A stretch of DNA of 64,000 bases from Campylobacter suis (GCF_905120475.1 NZ_CAJHOE010000001.1:248001-312000); one strand, 5' to 3'. Positions 51,407-61,393 are shown, numbered from the stretch's first letter. Notes: generated by a model from the letters alone, not told the origin. Numbers and translations are program-made.

Positions 51407-52665
51407 TGCTTAGACCTGAAATTTTATCTCCAGCAGGCGATCCGCAAAAGCTACGCATCGCCTTAGAGTATGGTGCTGATGCAGTGTATGCAAGTGTGGC
51501 TAGCTTTTCACTTCGCACACGCTCAGCTCGCGAGTTTGACCTTTCTAGTTTTGAGGAAGCTATCGCATATACACATGAAAAAGGTAAGAAATTTTACGCT
51601 ACTATTAATGCTTTTCCTTTTAATGGGCAGATCGAGCCGTTAAAGCGCCATATTCAAACTATTAGCAAATTTAAACCAGACGCTTTTATCATCGCTACTC
51701 CGGGTGTTATGAGCCTAGCAAAAGAGATAGCACCTGAGATTGAGATACACCTTTCTACTCAGGCAAATGTCATGAACTATCTTGATGCTAAGCTTTATCA
51801 TGAGATGGGGGCAAAACGCATCGTTGTGGCTCGTGAAATGAGCTTAAAAGATGTGATAAAGATAAAAGAGTTAGTGCCGACCCTTGATATAGAAATTTTT
51901 GTTCACGGATCTATGTGCTTTGCTTATTCTGGTCGCTGTTTGGTCTCTGCTGTGCAAACTGGTCGCCAGTCAAACCGTGGAAGTTGCGCGAATGATTGCC
52001 GTTTTAAGTATGAACTTTATGCCAAAAACCCCGAAAGCAACACTCTCTTTCGTCTAGAAGAAGACCCAGAAGGTGGCACGCACATAATGAACTCAAAGGA
52101 TTTAAATTTATCTGCCCATATTGATGAGATTATTAAATCAGGGGTGGTTGATAGCTTAAAAATAGAGGGGCGAACAAAGAGCGAGTACTACGCAGCTTGT
52201 GCCACTAGGGCATATAAGATGGCGGTTGATGATGCAATGAGTGGCAAATTTGATGCTAAAATTTATACCGCCGAGCTAAATACTCTGAAAAATCGTGGTT
52301 TTACCGATGGCTATTTAGTCTCTAGACCTTTTGAGCGAACCGATACACAAAATCACACAAGTAGCCTAGAAGAGGGCACTCATCAAGTCCATGCGATAAG
52401 TGAAGATGGCGAATGGTTTAAGTGTAAATTTAAAATAATACCAAACGAGATCTATGAGGTCGTTGCTCCGCTTGGGTTTAGTATACAAAATAGTAAAAAT
52501 GAGATCGGCGAAGTTTTTAATGAAAATGGTAAAATTTGGCTTAAATTTAGTAAAATTGAGACAAAAAAAGGTAAAATTTTAGACGAAATTCATAGCGGAA
52601 ATGAAAATGAGTTTAGATCCGTGGCAAAACTTTGTAAATTTAGCTTTTTAAGAAAGGAAATTTAA
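51406..52665 (+). CDS. U32 family protein (TrhP/YegQ type)
   Basis: 419 residues. A TIM-barrel-like N-terminal half with ILSPAGDPQKLRIALEYGADAVY, then EIFVHGSMCFAYSGRC, GRQSNRGSCANDCRF and KIEGRTKSEYYAA; the cysteines of this region bind an iron-sulfur cluster in characterised relatives. Such proteins, long called peptidase U32, include TrhP, required for 5-hydroxyuridine in tRNA; tRNA modification is more likely than proteolysis. GTG start overlapping the cheZ stop. Confidence 0.88.
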   Translation: MLRPEILSPAGDPQKLRIALEYGADAVYASVASFSLRTRSAREFDLSSFEEAIAYTHEKGKKFYATINAFPFNGQIEPLKRHIQTISKFKPDAFIIATPGVMSLAKEIAPEIEIHLSTQANVMNYLDAKLYHEMGAKRIVVAREMSLKDVIKIKELVPTLDIEIFVHGSMCFAYSGRCLVSAVQTGRQSNRGSCANDCRFKYELYAKNPESNTLFRLEEDPEGGTHIMNSKDLNLSAHIDEIIKSGVVDSLKIEGRTKSEYYAACATRAYKMAVDDAMSGKFDAKIYTAELNTLKNRGFTDGYLVSRPFERTDTQNHTSSLEEGTHQVHAISEDGEWFKCKFKIIPNEIYEVVAPLGFSIQNSKNEIGEVFNENGKIWLKFSKIETKKGKILDEIHSGNENEFRSVAKLCKFSFLRKEI

Positions 52666-53159
52666 TGAAATTTGTATCGATTATAATGGGTAGCAAGAGT
52701 GATTATGAGGTTGTAAATGAGGCTGCAAAGTTACTTGAAAAATTTGGTGTAAAATATGAGCTTATCATAAGTTCTGCTCACCGAAGCCCAGAAAGAACGC
52801 ATGAGTATGTTAAGGCTGCCGAAGCAAAGGGTGCGCAGGTATTTATAGCTGCGGCTGGTATGGCTGCTCATCTTGCTGGAGCTATAGCTGCAAATACAAC
52901 AAAGCCAGTCATTGGAATTCCTATGGGAGGCTCAGCACTCAACGGTATAGATGCGCTTTACTCAACTGTTCAGATGCCAAGTGGTATGCCTGTGGCAACA
53001 GTTGCTATCGGTAAGGCTGGAGCTTTAAATTCAGCCTATCTTGCTATGCAAATTTTAGCCCTGCAAGATAGTGAGCTTGCAACAAAATTAAAAGATGATA
53101 GAAAAGATAAACAAGAGGCTTTAAAGGCTGATTCGGCAAAGGTAGAAGTGATACTTTAA
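52665..53159 (+). CDS. purE: N5-carboxyaminoimidazole ribonucleotide mutase
   Basis: 164 residues. IIMGSKSDYEVV, SSAHRSPERTHEYV, IAAAGMAAHLAGAIAANT and GIPMGGSALNGIDALYSTVQMPSGMPVATVAIG are the class I PurE signatures (the last read in two pieces). Acts in purine synthesis. ATG overlaps the last base of the U32 gene stop. Confidence 0.95.
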   Translation: MKFVSIIMGSKSDYEVVNEAAKLLEKFGVKYELIISSAHRSPERTHEYVKAAEAKGAQVFIAAAGMAAHLAGAIAANTTKPVIGIPMGGSALNGIDALYSTVQMPSGMPVATVAIGKAGALNSAYLAMQILALQDSELATKLKDDRKDKQEALKADSAKVEVIL

Positions 53160-53168
53160 GGGGGTAAG

Positions 53169-53639
53169 ATGCAGACTTTTTTAAAGATAGATGAGTTTTG
53201 CAAGCTAGTGCATTTAGAGCGTGAAGTTATAGAGGGTATGATAGAGCGTGGCGTGCTTAATACAAAAATCGAAGAAGATGGTGAAATTTTAATCGAAGCT
53301 AGCCAGGGTACGATGAGTGTTGTGCCCACAACTAGCAGTGATCTGAGCGTTAATATGAATGCTGTTGTTGGCGAAAGCTTTGTTGAAAAGACTATTGGCA
53401 CGATACTAAATTTACACGAAAAAGTTCTTGATGCAAAAGACGAGACGCTTGATGTGCTAAGAAATGAGAATAAATTTTTAAAAGAGGCACTTTATTCGAT
53501 GCAAGAGCTTTATGATGAAGACAGAAAGACCATAGATACGCTAACGGCACAACTTAAGCACTCGCAAGAAGAGGTTGAGTTTTTAAAGCGAAAGTATAAA
53601 TTAATGTGGAACAAGGCGGTTGAAAATTTTAATGCATGA
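53169..53639 (+). CDS. Coiled-coil protein, unknown (Cj0703-like)
   Basis: 156 residues. The first 40 look like a helix-turn-helix-type fold (IDEFCKLVHLEREVIEGMIERGVL), a low-conservation middle follows, and a long coiled coil covers about 75-145 (LDVLRNENKFLKEAL...LKHSQEEVEFLKRKYK). Similar proteins recur in Campylobacterota as DUF3972 as far as I recall. 10 bases after purE; overlaps the next gene by 8. Confidence 0.78.
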   Translation: MQTFLKIDEFCKLVHLEREVIEGMIERGVLNTKIEEDGEILIEASQGTMSVVPTTSSDLSVNMNAVVGESFVEKTIGTILNLHEKVLDAKDETLDVLRNENKFLKEALYSMQELYDEDRKTIDTLTAQLKHSQEEVEFLKRKYKLMWNKAVENFNA

Positions 53640-53997
53640 TTTGACTGGCAAAACACTAGAAAGCTCGTTTGCTTGCGTGGTTGGTGATGAGATAGTTCAG
53701 ATCTTTTTACAAGTTGGGGGAAAGTGGTTTTTTGTATGCAGTCCAAAAGATACAAATAGTATAAAATTTTCTCAAAGTGATGACCCTATAACGCTAGACT
53801 TAGAGCTTACTAGAATACCAATGATAACGCAGTTTGAAGGACTTGAAGTTTTATCTTTTCAAGAAATTTTTGAAGATAAAAAGGCTATCGGATTCATAGT
53901 AAATTTTAGTGAACTATCCGAAAAAAGTTTGATTTTAAGCAAAAGCTTAGAAAATACTCTAAAGATGGGCGTGTCAAATTTTATCGATAAATTTTAG
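53632..53997 (+). CDS. Hypothetical protein between Cj0703-like gene and glyQ
   Basis: 121 residues from ATG 53632 (TTG 53620 would add four). Mixed alpha/beta, no signal peptide, no membrane segment, no motif recognised; one cysteine pair only (FACVVGDE, FFVCSP). Overlap with the upstream gene suggests co-translation, probably as part of the operon cheZ-U32-purE-unknown-unknown. Confidence 0.7.
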   Translation: MHDLTGKTLESSFACVVGDEIVQIFLQVGGKWFFVCSPKDTNSIKFSQSDDPITLDLELTRIPMITQFEGLEVLSFQEIFEDKKAIGFIVNFSELSEKSLILSKSLENTLKMGVSNFIDKF

Positions 53998-53998
53998 A

Positions 53999-54004
53999 TA
54001 TGAT
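53999..54004 (+). promoter_or_regulatory. -10 box of glyQ
   Basis: TATGAT (with an overlapping GATAAT) 33 bases before the glyQ ATG; AAGGAAG precedes the start. Confidence 0.35.
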
Positions 54005-54036
54005 AATATAAAAAATAGTATAAACAAGGAAGAGAT

Positions 54037-54897
54037 ATGACATTTTCAGAAATTATTTTAACCCTACAAAATTACTGGCGAGAGCAAGGTTGCGTGATAG
54101 TTCAGCCTTACGATATGCCAGCAGGTGCGGGAACATATCATCAAGCGACATTTTTAAGAAGTCTTGGCAAAAAGCCGTGGGCTACGGCTTATGTAGCACC
54201 ATCTCGTCGTCCAACTGACGGTAGATACGGCGAAAATCCAAACCGTTTAGGAGCTTACTATCAGTTTCAGGTTCTTATAAAACCAAGCCCAGAAAATATC
54301 CAAGAGCTTTATCTAAAAAGCTTAGAGCGTCTAGGTCTTGATCTTAAAAAACACGATATTCGCTTTGTTGAGGACAACTGGGAGAGTCCTACGCTTGGTG
54401 CGTGGGGGCTTGGCTGGGAAGTTTGGCTTGATGGTATGGAAGTAACGCAATTTACCTATTTTCAGCAAGTTGGCGGTATAGCGTGTGAGCTAATAAGTGG
54501 CGAGATAACCTACGGACTTGAGCGACTTGCGATGTATATACAAAACAAAGATAATGTCTATGACATAGTTTGGGACGATAAAAACGGTATTATAACATAC
54601 GGCGATGTGCATAAACAAGGCGAATATGAGTGGAGTAAATATAACTTTGAGATAGCTGATGTAAGTATGCTTTTTAATCAGTTTGAAAATGCCTTTAAAG
54701 AGTGTAAAAGATGTTTGGAAGCTAAAATTTCACTGCCTGCTTATGATTATTGTATGCTTGCGGCTCATACTTTTAATGTCCTTGATGCTCGCGGTGCTAT
54801 TTCGGTAACTCAAAGGCAAGATTACATCTTAAAAATTCGCGAACTTGCAAAAGAGTGCGCTGTAACATATAAAGAAAGTTTAAATGAAGATAGCTGA
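54037..54897 (+). CDS. glyQ: Glycyl-tRNA synthetase alpha subunit
   Basis: 286 residues. [42 protein letters not shown] and [24 protein letters not shown] (each read in part) are invariant parts of the bacterial alpha subunit, which binds glycine and ATP. The beta subunit gene glyS is not in the window. Overlaps the Nif3-like gene by 14 bases. Confidence 0.96.
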   Translation: MTFSEIILTLQNYWREQGCVIVQPYDMPAGAGTYHQATFLRSLGKKPWATAYVAPSRRPTDGRYGENPNRLGAYYQFQVLIKPSPENIQELYLKSLERLGLDLKKHDIRFVEDNWESPTLGAWGLGWEVWLDGMEVTQFTYFQQVGGIACELISGEITYGLERLAMYIQNKDNVYDIVWDDKNGIITYGDVHKQGEYEWSKYNFEIADVSMLFNQFENAFKECKRCLEAKISLPAYDYCMLAAHTFNVLDARGAISVTQRQDYILKIRELAKECAVTYKESLNEDS

Positions 54898-55606
54898 AAT
54901 TTATGATTTTTTAGATAAATTAAGTCCATTTGATACGCAAGAGAGCTGGGATAATAGCGGGCTTTTGGTGGGCTCATTTTATGATGAGGTGCAGCGTATA
55001 TACCTAAGTCTTGATATTGATACTAATTTGGTGCAAAATGCCTTGCCAAATTCTCTTATCATCGCACATCATCCGCTGATTTTTAAGGGGCTTAAGTCGC
55101 TTGATTTTACTCGCTATCCAAGCAATCTTATAAATTTAATGATTAAAAAAAACATAAGCTTAATCGCCGCTCACACAAACTATGATAAAGCCGTGTTAAA
55201 TGAGTATTTTGTGAGTGAAGTTTTAGGGCTTAAAATCTCACAAAAGGATGAGTTTTTAGCTTATGCTGAAGTTGATATGAGCTTTGATGAGTTAGTAAAG
55301 TTTGCAAAAGTAAAAATGGGCTTAGAAAATTTACGTTGCGTAAGAGCAAAAGAGCGAGTAAAACGCATAGCAGTTTGCACTGGAAGTGGGGTTGATCTCA
55401 TACCTTTTGTAAAGGCTGATGCGTTTTTAACTGGCGATTTAAAATACCACCAAGCACTTGAAGCCAAAGAAAATTTGCTAAATTTAATAGATATCGGACA
55501 CTTTGAGAGTGAGGCGTATTTTGGGGCATCTTTGAAAAAATATTTGCAAAATTTCAAAATAGAAGTTATAATAAGCGATTTTAAAAATCCATTCACGCAT
55601 TATTAA
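54884..55606 (+). CDS. Nif3/YbgI-family dinuclear metal protein
   Basis: 240 residues. [11 protein letters not shown] at the start, [22 protein letters not shown] and late IDIGHFESE give the metal-binding His/Asp/Glu set of the Nif3 family. The family is linked to GTP cyclohydrolase-like chemistry and DNA repair, but no reaction is firmly established. Overlap with glyQ and the following zinc-ribbon gene matches Cj0704-Cj0706. Confidence 0.88.
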   Translation: MKIAEIYDFLDKLSPFDTQESWDNSGLLVGSFYDEVQRIYLSLDIDTNLVQNALPNSLIIAHHPLIFKGLKSLDFTRYPSNLINLMIKKNISLIAAHTNYDKAVLNEYFVSEVLGLKISQKDEFLAYAEVDMSFDELVKFAKVKMGLENLRCVRAKERVKRIAVCTGSGVDLIPFVKADAFLTGDLKYHQALEAKENLLNLIDIGHFESEAYFGASLKKYLQNFKIEVIISDFKNPFTHY

Positions 55607-55615
55607 GGAAAATTT

Positions 55616-56323
55616 ATGAATAAATATCTACAACAAGTCGTCGAGTTGTCAAAATTTGATAAAGAGATCGACGCATTTACTCCACGCATTGAGAGCGTTC
55701 AAAAATCTTTTAAAGCCGTTCAAGATGAGCTTGATGAGATTAACACAAAGATTGAGCAACTTGATACAGACATAAAAGAGATGAAAAACCAAAAGTCATT
55801 AACAGATGCGCACATTGCCGAGTTTTCAGTAAAGATAAAAGATGTTGCTAAAAAAAGTGGATCAGCAAAGAGCGAGAAAGAAGTTAAAGCTTTAAATTTG
55901 GAAGAAGAGATAGCAAGAGAGCAACTTGAAGCAGCAAACGAAGAGATATCAAGACTTGAAAAAATTATCGAAAATAAAGTAGCTAGCAAAACCGAACTTA
56001 GCGAAAAACAAGCTGAACTTAGCGAAAAACAAGCACAGATTCAAAGTGAAATTTCAAGCGAGCTTGAAGCGATAGAAAAAGAGCGTGAAGAGGTTTATAG
56101 TAAAAAAACAAAGCTTGTTGGTGAAATGAACCAAAAAATTCTTACATTTTATGAAAAAATTCGTAAATGGGCACGCAACACAGCCGTTATTCCTGTTAAA
56201 AAACAAGCTTGTTATGGTTGCTTTATGCAGATAAATGATAAAACTTTTGCGGCTGTTGTGCATGGCGATGATATCGTTACATGTCCGCATTGTGGTAGAA
56301 TTTTATATAAAGAAAACGCTTAA
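55616..56323 (+). CDS. Coiled-coil zinc-ribbon protein (Cj0706-like)
   Basis: 235 residues: an almost continuous coiled coil from about 15 to 180, then a zinc ribbon CYGCFMQ...CPHCGRI near 202-230. Resembles the CdsZ/C4-type zinc ribbon family thought to bind nucleic acid or organise transport machinery; its role in Campylobacter is not defined. Within the coil the heptad ELSEKQA occurs twice in exact tandem. Confidence 0.86.
   Translation: MNKYLQQVVELSKFDKEIDAFTPRIESVQKSFKAVQDELDEINTKIEQLDTDIKEMKNQKSLTDAHIAEFSVKIKDVAKKSGSAKSEKEVKALNLEEEIAREQLEAANEEISRLEKIIENKVASKTELSEKQAELSEKQAQIQSEISSELEAIEKEREEVYSKKTKLVGEMNQKILTFYEKIRKWARNTAVIPVKKQACYGCFMQINDKTFAAVVHGDDIVTCPHCGRILYKENA
55994..56035 (+). 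repeat. 21-bp tandem duplication, one heptad, in the zinc-ribbon gene
   Basis: Two consecutive 21-base units beginning GAACTTAGCGAAAAACAAGC differ only at their last base (T and A). Each encodes ELSEKQA, so the duplication adds exactly one coiled-coil heptad and keeps the frame. Confidence 0.9.
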
Positions 56324-56335
56324 GACTCTGCCCTC

Positions 56336-57490
56336 GTGGTTGCGATTTACTACATTTTAGCCCTGATAGTTTGGATCTTTGGGGCTATTTTTTTACTTAT
56401 TTTTAGTTTTAAAAGCAAATACAAACACTCTATCCCTGCAAGATTTTTTCTTTTTAAAAATCCAAGCTTTAAAGAGGCTCAGATTCATTTTCATGCATGT
56501 AGTTTTGGTGAAATTCAAGCCCTAAAGCCCATTATGCAAATGTTTGAAGATAAGGCTATTAGTGTTGTTACAAACACTGGCTTTGAGGCAGCAAGTAAAA
56601 TTTCTGCCAATACTCGCTTTTTGCCATTTGAAATTTTCTTACCATTTTGGCTAAAACCATCAAAGGTTTTGGTAGTTTTTGAGGCTGAACTTTGGCTTAT
56701 GTTGGTTGCCATAGCAAAGGCAAAAGGGGCAAAAGTTTTACTAGTAAATGCTAGAATCTCAGATAGAAGCTATAAAAGATATTTAAAATTTGCATTTTTT
56801 TATAGAAAAATTTTTAGCTTCATTGATGTAATATATGCACAAAGCCAGATTGATAAAGAGCGCTTAAGTGCACTAGGGGCTAAAAACATTATCGTAAATG
56901 GTAATATAAAATCAGCATTTTTGCCTCAGCCAAGCAAAAAATTTACCAAGCCAAAAGAGCGAGTGATAGTCCTAGCTAGCACACACGAGGGTGAGGAGAA
57001 AATTTTACTTGATAGCATTTTGCCATCACAAAATGACAAATTTATAGTCGCACCACGCCATCCAGAGCGTTTTGCGATGGTTAAAGAGCTTGTAAAAGCT
57101 TGGGCGCAAAAACACAAAAAGAGTTTTGCAAGTTTTAGTCAAAGCAAGAGTTTAGAAGCTGATGTTATCTTGCTTGATACGCTTGGTGAACTTGTAAATT
57201 TCTATGCCATTAGCGATGTTGTAGTTCTTGGTGGTAGTTTTGTGCCAAATGTTGGAGGTCATAATCCGATTGAAGCAGCACAGTTTAAAAATGCTATAAT
57301 TAGCGGAAAACATATATTTAACCAAAAAAGTTTATTTACGCTTTTAAAAGGCGTTTATAATGTAGATGTAAGCGAAGTTAACAGCTTGCTACAAAGTGAG
57401 TTGGAAATTTGTCAAATAGCCCAAAAAGGCGATGCAAATATAATAATCGATGAGATAAGGAGAGGCTGTGGCACAGGAAAAAGCATATAA
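56336..57490 (+). CDS. waaA: Kdo transferase
   Basis: GT30 enzyme attaching Kdo to the lipid A precursor. One N-terminal membrane anchor (3-22). FHACSFGEIQAL holds the catalytic Glu; VLASTHEGEEKILL, VAPRHPERF and VLGGSFVPNVGGHNPIEAA are family motifs. 384 residues. GTG start at 56336 without an evident ribosome binding site, 12 bases after the zinc-ribbon stop. Overlaps the pseudouridine synthase gene by 23 bases. Confidence 0.93.
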   Translation: MVAIYYILALIVWIFGAIFLLIFSFKSKYKHSIPARFFLFKNPSFKEAQIHFHACSFGEIQALKPIMQMFEDKAISVVTNTGFEAASKISANTRFLPFEIFLPFWLKPSKVLVVFEAELWLMLVAIAKAKGAKVLLVNARISDRSYKRYLKFAFFYRKIFSFIDVIYAQSQIDKERLSALGAKNIIVNGNIKSAFLPQPSKKFTKPKERVIVLASTHEGEEKILLDSILPSQNDKFIVAPRHPERFAMVKELVKAWAQKHKKSFASFSQSKSLEADVILLDTLGELVNFYAISDVVVLGGSFVPNVGGHNPIEAAQFKNAIISGKHIFNQKSLFTLLKGVYNVDVSEVNSLLQSELEICQIAQKGDANIIIDEIRRGCGTGKSI

Positions 57491-58226
57491 ACTACTTGCA
57501 CTTCAAGAAAACATTTCAAACAACGAAGCAAAGGCGCTAATAGACGACGGACTTGTTTTTGCTAAAGGTCAAAAAGTACTGATAGCGCGTGGCTTGATGA
57601 GTGATACGACTAAATTTTCAGTGCAAAAACAGCCAAAGCCAAATGTTATATTTGAAGATGAAAATCTTTTAGTGATTAATAAGCCAGCTTTTATAACTAG
57701 CGAAAAAATAAGCCAAATGTATAAATTTCCACTCTTGCACAGACTTGATAAGGAGACAAGCGGTGTTTTGATGTTGGTAAAAAATGATGAATTTCAAAAA
57801 AATGCGATAGAAGAATTTAAAAAAATGCGCGTTAAAAAGGTTTATTTGGCGATAGTTAAAGGCATTGTAAGCGAGGATATGACGATAAATGAGCCCATTT
57901 TAACTATAAAAACAAAGGGTGGTGCTCACTCTAAGATTTCAAAAGATGGCAAAGAGGCGATAAGTCATGTTGCTCCACTTATGGTTGTTGGTAAAAAATC
58001 GCTTGTAAAAATAGCCATAGATACTGGTAGAACTCATCAAATTCGCGTCCATCTATCATCCTTAAATCATCCCATCGTAGGGGATGAAAAGTATGGTAAA
58101 AATCGAGCAAATAGAATGTATTTGCATAGCTATTTGGTGGAATTTTTGGGGTATAAGTTTCGTGCTGATTTACCTAGTGAGTTTAGTGAATTTGGTTTTG
58201 AAATTTCAAGAAAATTTGAGATTTAA
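57468..58226 (+). CDS. RluA-family pseudouridine synthase
   Basis: 252 residues. LLHRLDKETSGVLML carries the catalytic Asp of the RluA/RluC/RluD group; TGRTHQIRVHLSSLNHPIVGDEKYG is the second signature (read in parts). A short S4-like N-terminal region (ISNNEAKALIDDGLV) precedes it. GTG start inside waaA. Corresponds to Cj0708; the exact rRNA or tRNA site is unknown. Confidence 0.9.
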   Translation: MAQEKAYKLLALQENISNNEAKALIDDGLVFAKGQKVLIARGLMSDTTKFSVQKQPKPNVIFEDENLLVINKPAFITSEKISQMYKFPLLHRLDKETSGVLMLVKNDEFQKNAIEEFKKMRVKKVYLAIVKGIVSEDMTINEPILTIKTKGGAHSKISKDGKEAISHVAPLMVVGKKSLVKIAIDTGRTHQIRVHLSSLNHPIVGDEKYGKNRANRMYLHSYLVEFLGYKFRADLPSEFSEFGFEISRKFEI

Positions 58227-58249
58227 AGAGCAATAAAGAAAAAATTTAG

Positions 58250-58255
58250 TAAAAT
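58250..58255 (+). promoter_or_regulatory. -10 box of ffh
   Basis: TAAAAT preceded by TTTAG, 37 bases before the GTG start of ffh; GAAAGG ribosome binding site at 58278-58284. Confidence 0.45.
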
Positions 58256-58291
58256 ACGCGCTTTATAGTAAATTTTAAGAAAGGTAAAATT

Positions 58292-59632
58292 GTGTTTGAA
58301 CAAATTAGCGAGTCTTTTAGATTAGCCATTAGCAAGATCCGTTTTGTTGATGATGAAAAAGCGCTTAAAAATGCTCTTGATGTGCTAAAAAAAGCACTTT
58401 TAAAAGCTGATGTTCACCATAAAGTTACCAAAGAGTTACTTGAAAAAATCGAGTCTGATTTAAAACAAAGCGGAGTAGGGCAAAAGCAGTTTTTAGACGC
58501 TATAAAGGCAAATTTAACTGAAATTTTAACCGCACCAGGCAATCAAGGCTTTGTCTATGCACCAGTTGCGCCAACAGTCGTGCTTATGGCTGGTTTGCAG
58601 GGTTCTGGAAAGACCACTACTACTATAAAACTTGCAAATTATCTTAAGCTAAAAAAGAAAAAAGTCCTTGTTGTGGCGTGTGACTTGCAGCGTTTGGCGG
58701 CAGTTGAACAGCTTAGACAGCTTTGTGAAGCAAATGATATAGATCTGTTTTTTATAGAAAATGAAAAAAATCCTTTAAATGTTGCAAAACTTGCCCTAAA
58801 AAAGGCAAAAGACGGACTTTATGATGTGCTTTTGGTAGATACTGCAGGACGCCTTGCAATAGATGAAACTTTAATGAATGAGCTAAAAGATGTGAAATCT
58901 GAGCTTAATCCGCATGAAATTTTTTATGTAGCTGATGCGATGAGCGGACAAGATGGTGTGCGAAGTGCCGCAGCATTTAACGAAGCACTTAAGATAAGCG
59001 GTATTATCCTTTCTAAATTTGACTCAGACAGCAAGGGTGGGGTTGCCATAAGCATAGCAAAACAGCTAGGAATTCCACTAAGGTTTGTTGGTAATGGCGA
59101 AAAAGTTGCTGATTTAGAAGCGTTTATACCTGATCGTATTGTAAGCCGCATAATGGGCGAGGGTGACCTTGCAACTTTGGTTGAAAAAACAAGCTCTATT
59201 ATCGATGAAAAAGAGGCAAAAAGACTAAATCAAAAGATAAAAAAAGGACAGTTTAATTTTAATGACTTTTTGGAGCAAATGGAGAGTGTAAAAAAGCTTG
59301 GCTCGATGAAATCACTCATCGGTATGATACCAGGGATGTCAAATGTGGCAAACCAGATAAAAGACATCGACCTTGATAACTCAAAGGAAATTTTACACAT
59401 TAAAGCTCTTATAAACTCAATGACACAAAAAGAGCGTGAAAATCCTGACTTATTAAACAACTCTCGTAAGCGCCGTCTGGCAGCTGGTGCTGGGCTTAGC
59501 CAAATGGAAGTTAATCGCTTTTTAAAGCAGTTTGAAAATGCTTCAAAGCTTGCTAAGAAATTTTCTGGCAAGGGTGGGGCTAAAGGGCTTGCAAATATGC
59601 TAAGTCAAGCAAATATGAATAGGCCTAGATAA
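58292..59632 (+). CDS. ffh: Signal recognition particle protein Ffh
   Basis: 446 residues. N domain, then GTPase G domain with GLQGSGKTTTTIKLA near 108, DTAGRLAID near 190 and SKFDSDSKGG near 248, and a Met-rich M domain at the C-terminus (GMIPGMS...RKRRLAAGAGLSQMEVN) that binds the 4.5S RNA. Targets membrane proteins to the translocon. GTG start. Confidence 0.95.
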   Translation: MFEQISESFRLAISKIRFVDDEKALKNALDVLKKALLKADVHHKVTKELLEKIESDLKQSGVGQKQFLDAIKANLTEILTAPGNQGFVYAPVAPTVVLMAGLQGSGKTTTTIKLANYLKLKKKKVLVVACDLQRLAAVEQLRQLCEANDIDLFFIENEKNPLNVAKLALKKAKDGLYDVLLVDTAGRLAIDETLMNELKDVKSELNPHEIFYVADAMSGQDGVRSAAAFNEALKISGIILSKFDSDSKGGVAISIAKQLGIPLRFVGNGEKVADLEAFIPDRIVSRIMGEGDLATLVEKTSSIIDEKEAKRLNQKIKKGQFNFNDFLEQMESVKKLGSMKSLIGMIPGMSNVANQIKDIDLDNSKEILHIKALINSMTQKERENPDLLNNSRKRRLAAGAGLSQMEVNRFLKQFENASKLAKKFSGKGGAKGLANMLSQANMNRPR

Positions 59633-59637
59633 GGTTT

Positions 59638-59664
59638 AAATTTATGCATTTTGTGCCTAAATTT
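59638..59664 (+). terminator. Imperfect hairpin between ffh and rpsP
   Basis: AAATTTA paired with TAAATTT plus an inner GC/GC pair around ATTTTGT. It lies in the 65-base gap before rpsP. AT-rich, so it may be a weak terminator or part of the rpsP leader. Confidence 0.3.
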
Positions 59665-59697
59665 AAGCATTATTAAAAAATTTTAAGGAGAAATATA

Positions 59698-59928
59698 ATG
59701 GCAACCGTAGTAAGACTAACAAGAATGGGACGCAAAAAAAGACCATTTTATCGTATAGTTGTAACAGATAGCAGAAAAAGACGCGATAGCGGCTGGATAG
59801 AGAGCATTGGTTATTATAACCCAATGGTTGAACCAGAGGTCGTAAAATTTGATGCTGAAAGACTTGCATACTGGAAGGGTGTAGGTGCAAAACTAAGCGA
59901 CAGAGTTGCAAAAATAACAAGTAAATAA
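59698..59928 (+). CDS. rpsP: 30S ribosomal protein S16
   Basis: 76 residues. [27 protein letters not shown] at the start (read in parts) and [10 protein letters not shown] are the S16 signatures. Strong AAGGAG before the ATG. First gene of the run rpsP-khpA-rimM-trmD-rplS, a conserved ribosome maturation operon. Confidence 0.97.
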   Translation: MATVVRLTRMGRKKRPFYRIVVTDSRKRRDSGWIESIGYYNPMVEPEVVKFDAERLAYWKGVGAKLSDRVAKITSK

Positions 59929-59933
59929 TCTTT

Positions 59934-60179
59934 ATGGTTGAAAATTTTTTATACGAATACGCTAAGCTTATAGCTGATTTTCCAGATAAGATAAAAGTTG
60001 AGCGTGTGGAGCTTGGTGAAAATTTTGCTGAGATAATTGTCTATGCTGATAAGGTTGATACTGGAAAACTTATCGGCAAAGATGGCAAAATGATAAATGC
60101 CATAAAAACTGTAATAATCGGCTTTAAAGCAAAAGATGCAACAAGTTACCGAGTAACGGTAAAAGCAATTGAAGAGTGA
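59934..60179 (+). CDS. khpA: RNA-binding KH-domain protein KhpA
   Basis: 81 residues with a single type II KH domain; the GKDG loop (LIGKDGKMINAIKTVI) is intact. KhpA binds RNA broadly and works with KhpB/Jag in some bacteria. 5 bases after rpsP and overlapping rimM by 11. Confidence 0.9.
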   Translation: MVENFLYEYAKLIADFPDKIKVERVELGENFAEIIVYADKVDTGKLIGKDGKMINAIKTVIIGFKAKDATSYRVTVKAIEE

Positions 60180-60699
60180 TATTTTAGAGGTCGCTCAGCT
60201 TGGCAAAAGCGTTGGACTAAAAGGCTATGTCAAACTTCACAATCGTAGCGACTTTCCTGAGCAGTTTAAAAAAGGTGCAAAATTTTTTGATAAAAATAAC
60301 ACCGAACTTGTAATAAAGCACTATGATAAGATACGCTCAGAAGTACTGTTTGAGGATTTTGAGAGTATTGAAAAAGCAAAAGAGCTTACAAACCGAATAC
60401 TTTATACAACCATAGAGCAGACACGCAAAGCTTGTAAACTTAAAAAAGACGAATACTTTTACTTTGATATTATTGGCTTAAAAGTAGTGGAAAATAACGA
60501 AATTTTAGGTGTTGTAGATGATATAGAACAAGTAGCAAAAGATAGCTTGCTGCTTGTTGAAACAGACGAAAAACTTACTCAAAATGGCTTTGCAAAAAGT
60601 TTTTACTTACCATATATTGATAATTTTGTTAAAAGTATTGATTTGCAAACTAAAGAAATTTTAGCTATAAACGCAAAAGCTCTGCTTGAAAGTTCATGA
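60169..60699 (+). CDS. rimM: 16S rRNA processing protein RimM
   Basis: 176 residues. N-terminal RimM barrel [24 protein letters not shown] and a C-terminal PRC-barrel ([25 protein letters not shown]). Helps assembly of the 30S head. TTG start at 60169 within khpA; no other start fits the family N-terminus. Overlaps trmD by 4 bases. Confidence 0.92.
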   Translation: MKSDILEVAQLGKSVGLKGYVKLHNRSDFPEQFKKGAKFFDKNNTELVIKHYDKIRSEVLFEDFESIEKAKELTNRILYTTIEQTRKACKLKKDEYFYFDIIGLKVVENNEILGVVDDIEQVAKDSLLLVETDEKLTQNGFAKSFYLPYIDNFVKSIDLQTKEILAINAKALLESS

Positions 60700-61379
60700 A
60701 ATTTAGTTTTATTACCCTTTTTCCAGAGCTTATCTCTTCATATTTTAATGCTTCTATACTTAAAAAAGCAGTAAATAACAAAAAAATATCGGCAAATTTT
60801 ATAAATCCAAGAGATTTTACTACCAATAAACATCTAAAAGTTGATGAGTACATGGTTGGGGGTGGTGCTGGGCTTTTAATGATGCCTCAACCCCTAAATG
60901 ATACGCTTGTAAATTTAAAGCAAAATGATAGCAGTGTTCATATAGTTTTTTTAACTCCTGTTGGTAAAAAATTTACGCAAAATGATGCCAGAAGGCTTTC
61001 AAAAAAACAGCACATCTGCTTTGTTTGCGGGAGGTATGAGGGCATAGATGAGCGTGTGATAGAAAAGTGGGCTGATGAGCTTTTTTGCATTGGTGATTTT
61101 ATCTTAACGGGTGGCGAGCTTGGAGCCCTTTGTCTAAGTGATGCGATAGCAAGAAATATAGATGGGGTACTTGGAAATAGTGATAGCTTGGATGTTGAGA
61201 GCTTTGAGCTTGGTATGCTTGAGGCTCCATCTTTTACAAAACCAGACTCTTTTGAGGGTAATTTTTTGGTTTCAGACTTTTTAAAGGGAAATCATGGTAA
61301 AATCCAGTCTTTAAAAAATAGGATGGCACACTGTAAAACAATGTTCTTCCGACCTGATTTATACAAAAACTTGACATAA
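60696..61379 (+). CDS. trmD: tRNA (guanine-37-N1)-methyltransferase
   Basis: 227 residues. SPOUT-fold enzyme with the knot motifs [14 protein letters not shown] near 53, [13 protein letters not shown] near 110 and [13 protein letters not shown] near 130. Makes m1G37, which prevents frameshifting. ATGA overlap with rimM. Confidence 0.96.
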   Translation: MKFSFITLFPELISSYFNASILKKAVNNKKISANFINPRDFTTNKHLKVDEYMVGGGAGLLMMPQPLNDTLVNLKQNDSSVHIVFLTPVGKKFTQNDARRLSKKQHICFVCGRYEGIDERVIEKWADELFCIGDFILTGGELGALCLSDAIARNIDGVLGNSDSLDVESFELGMLEAPSFTKPDSFEGNFLVSDFLKGNHGKIQSLKNRMAHCKTMFFRPDLYKNLT

Positions 61380-61393
61380 TTTAAGGAAAAACT

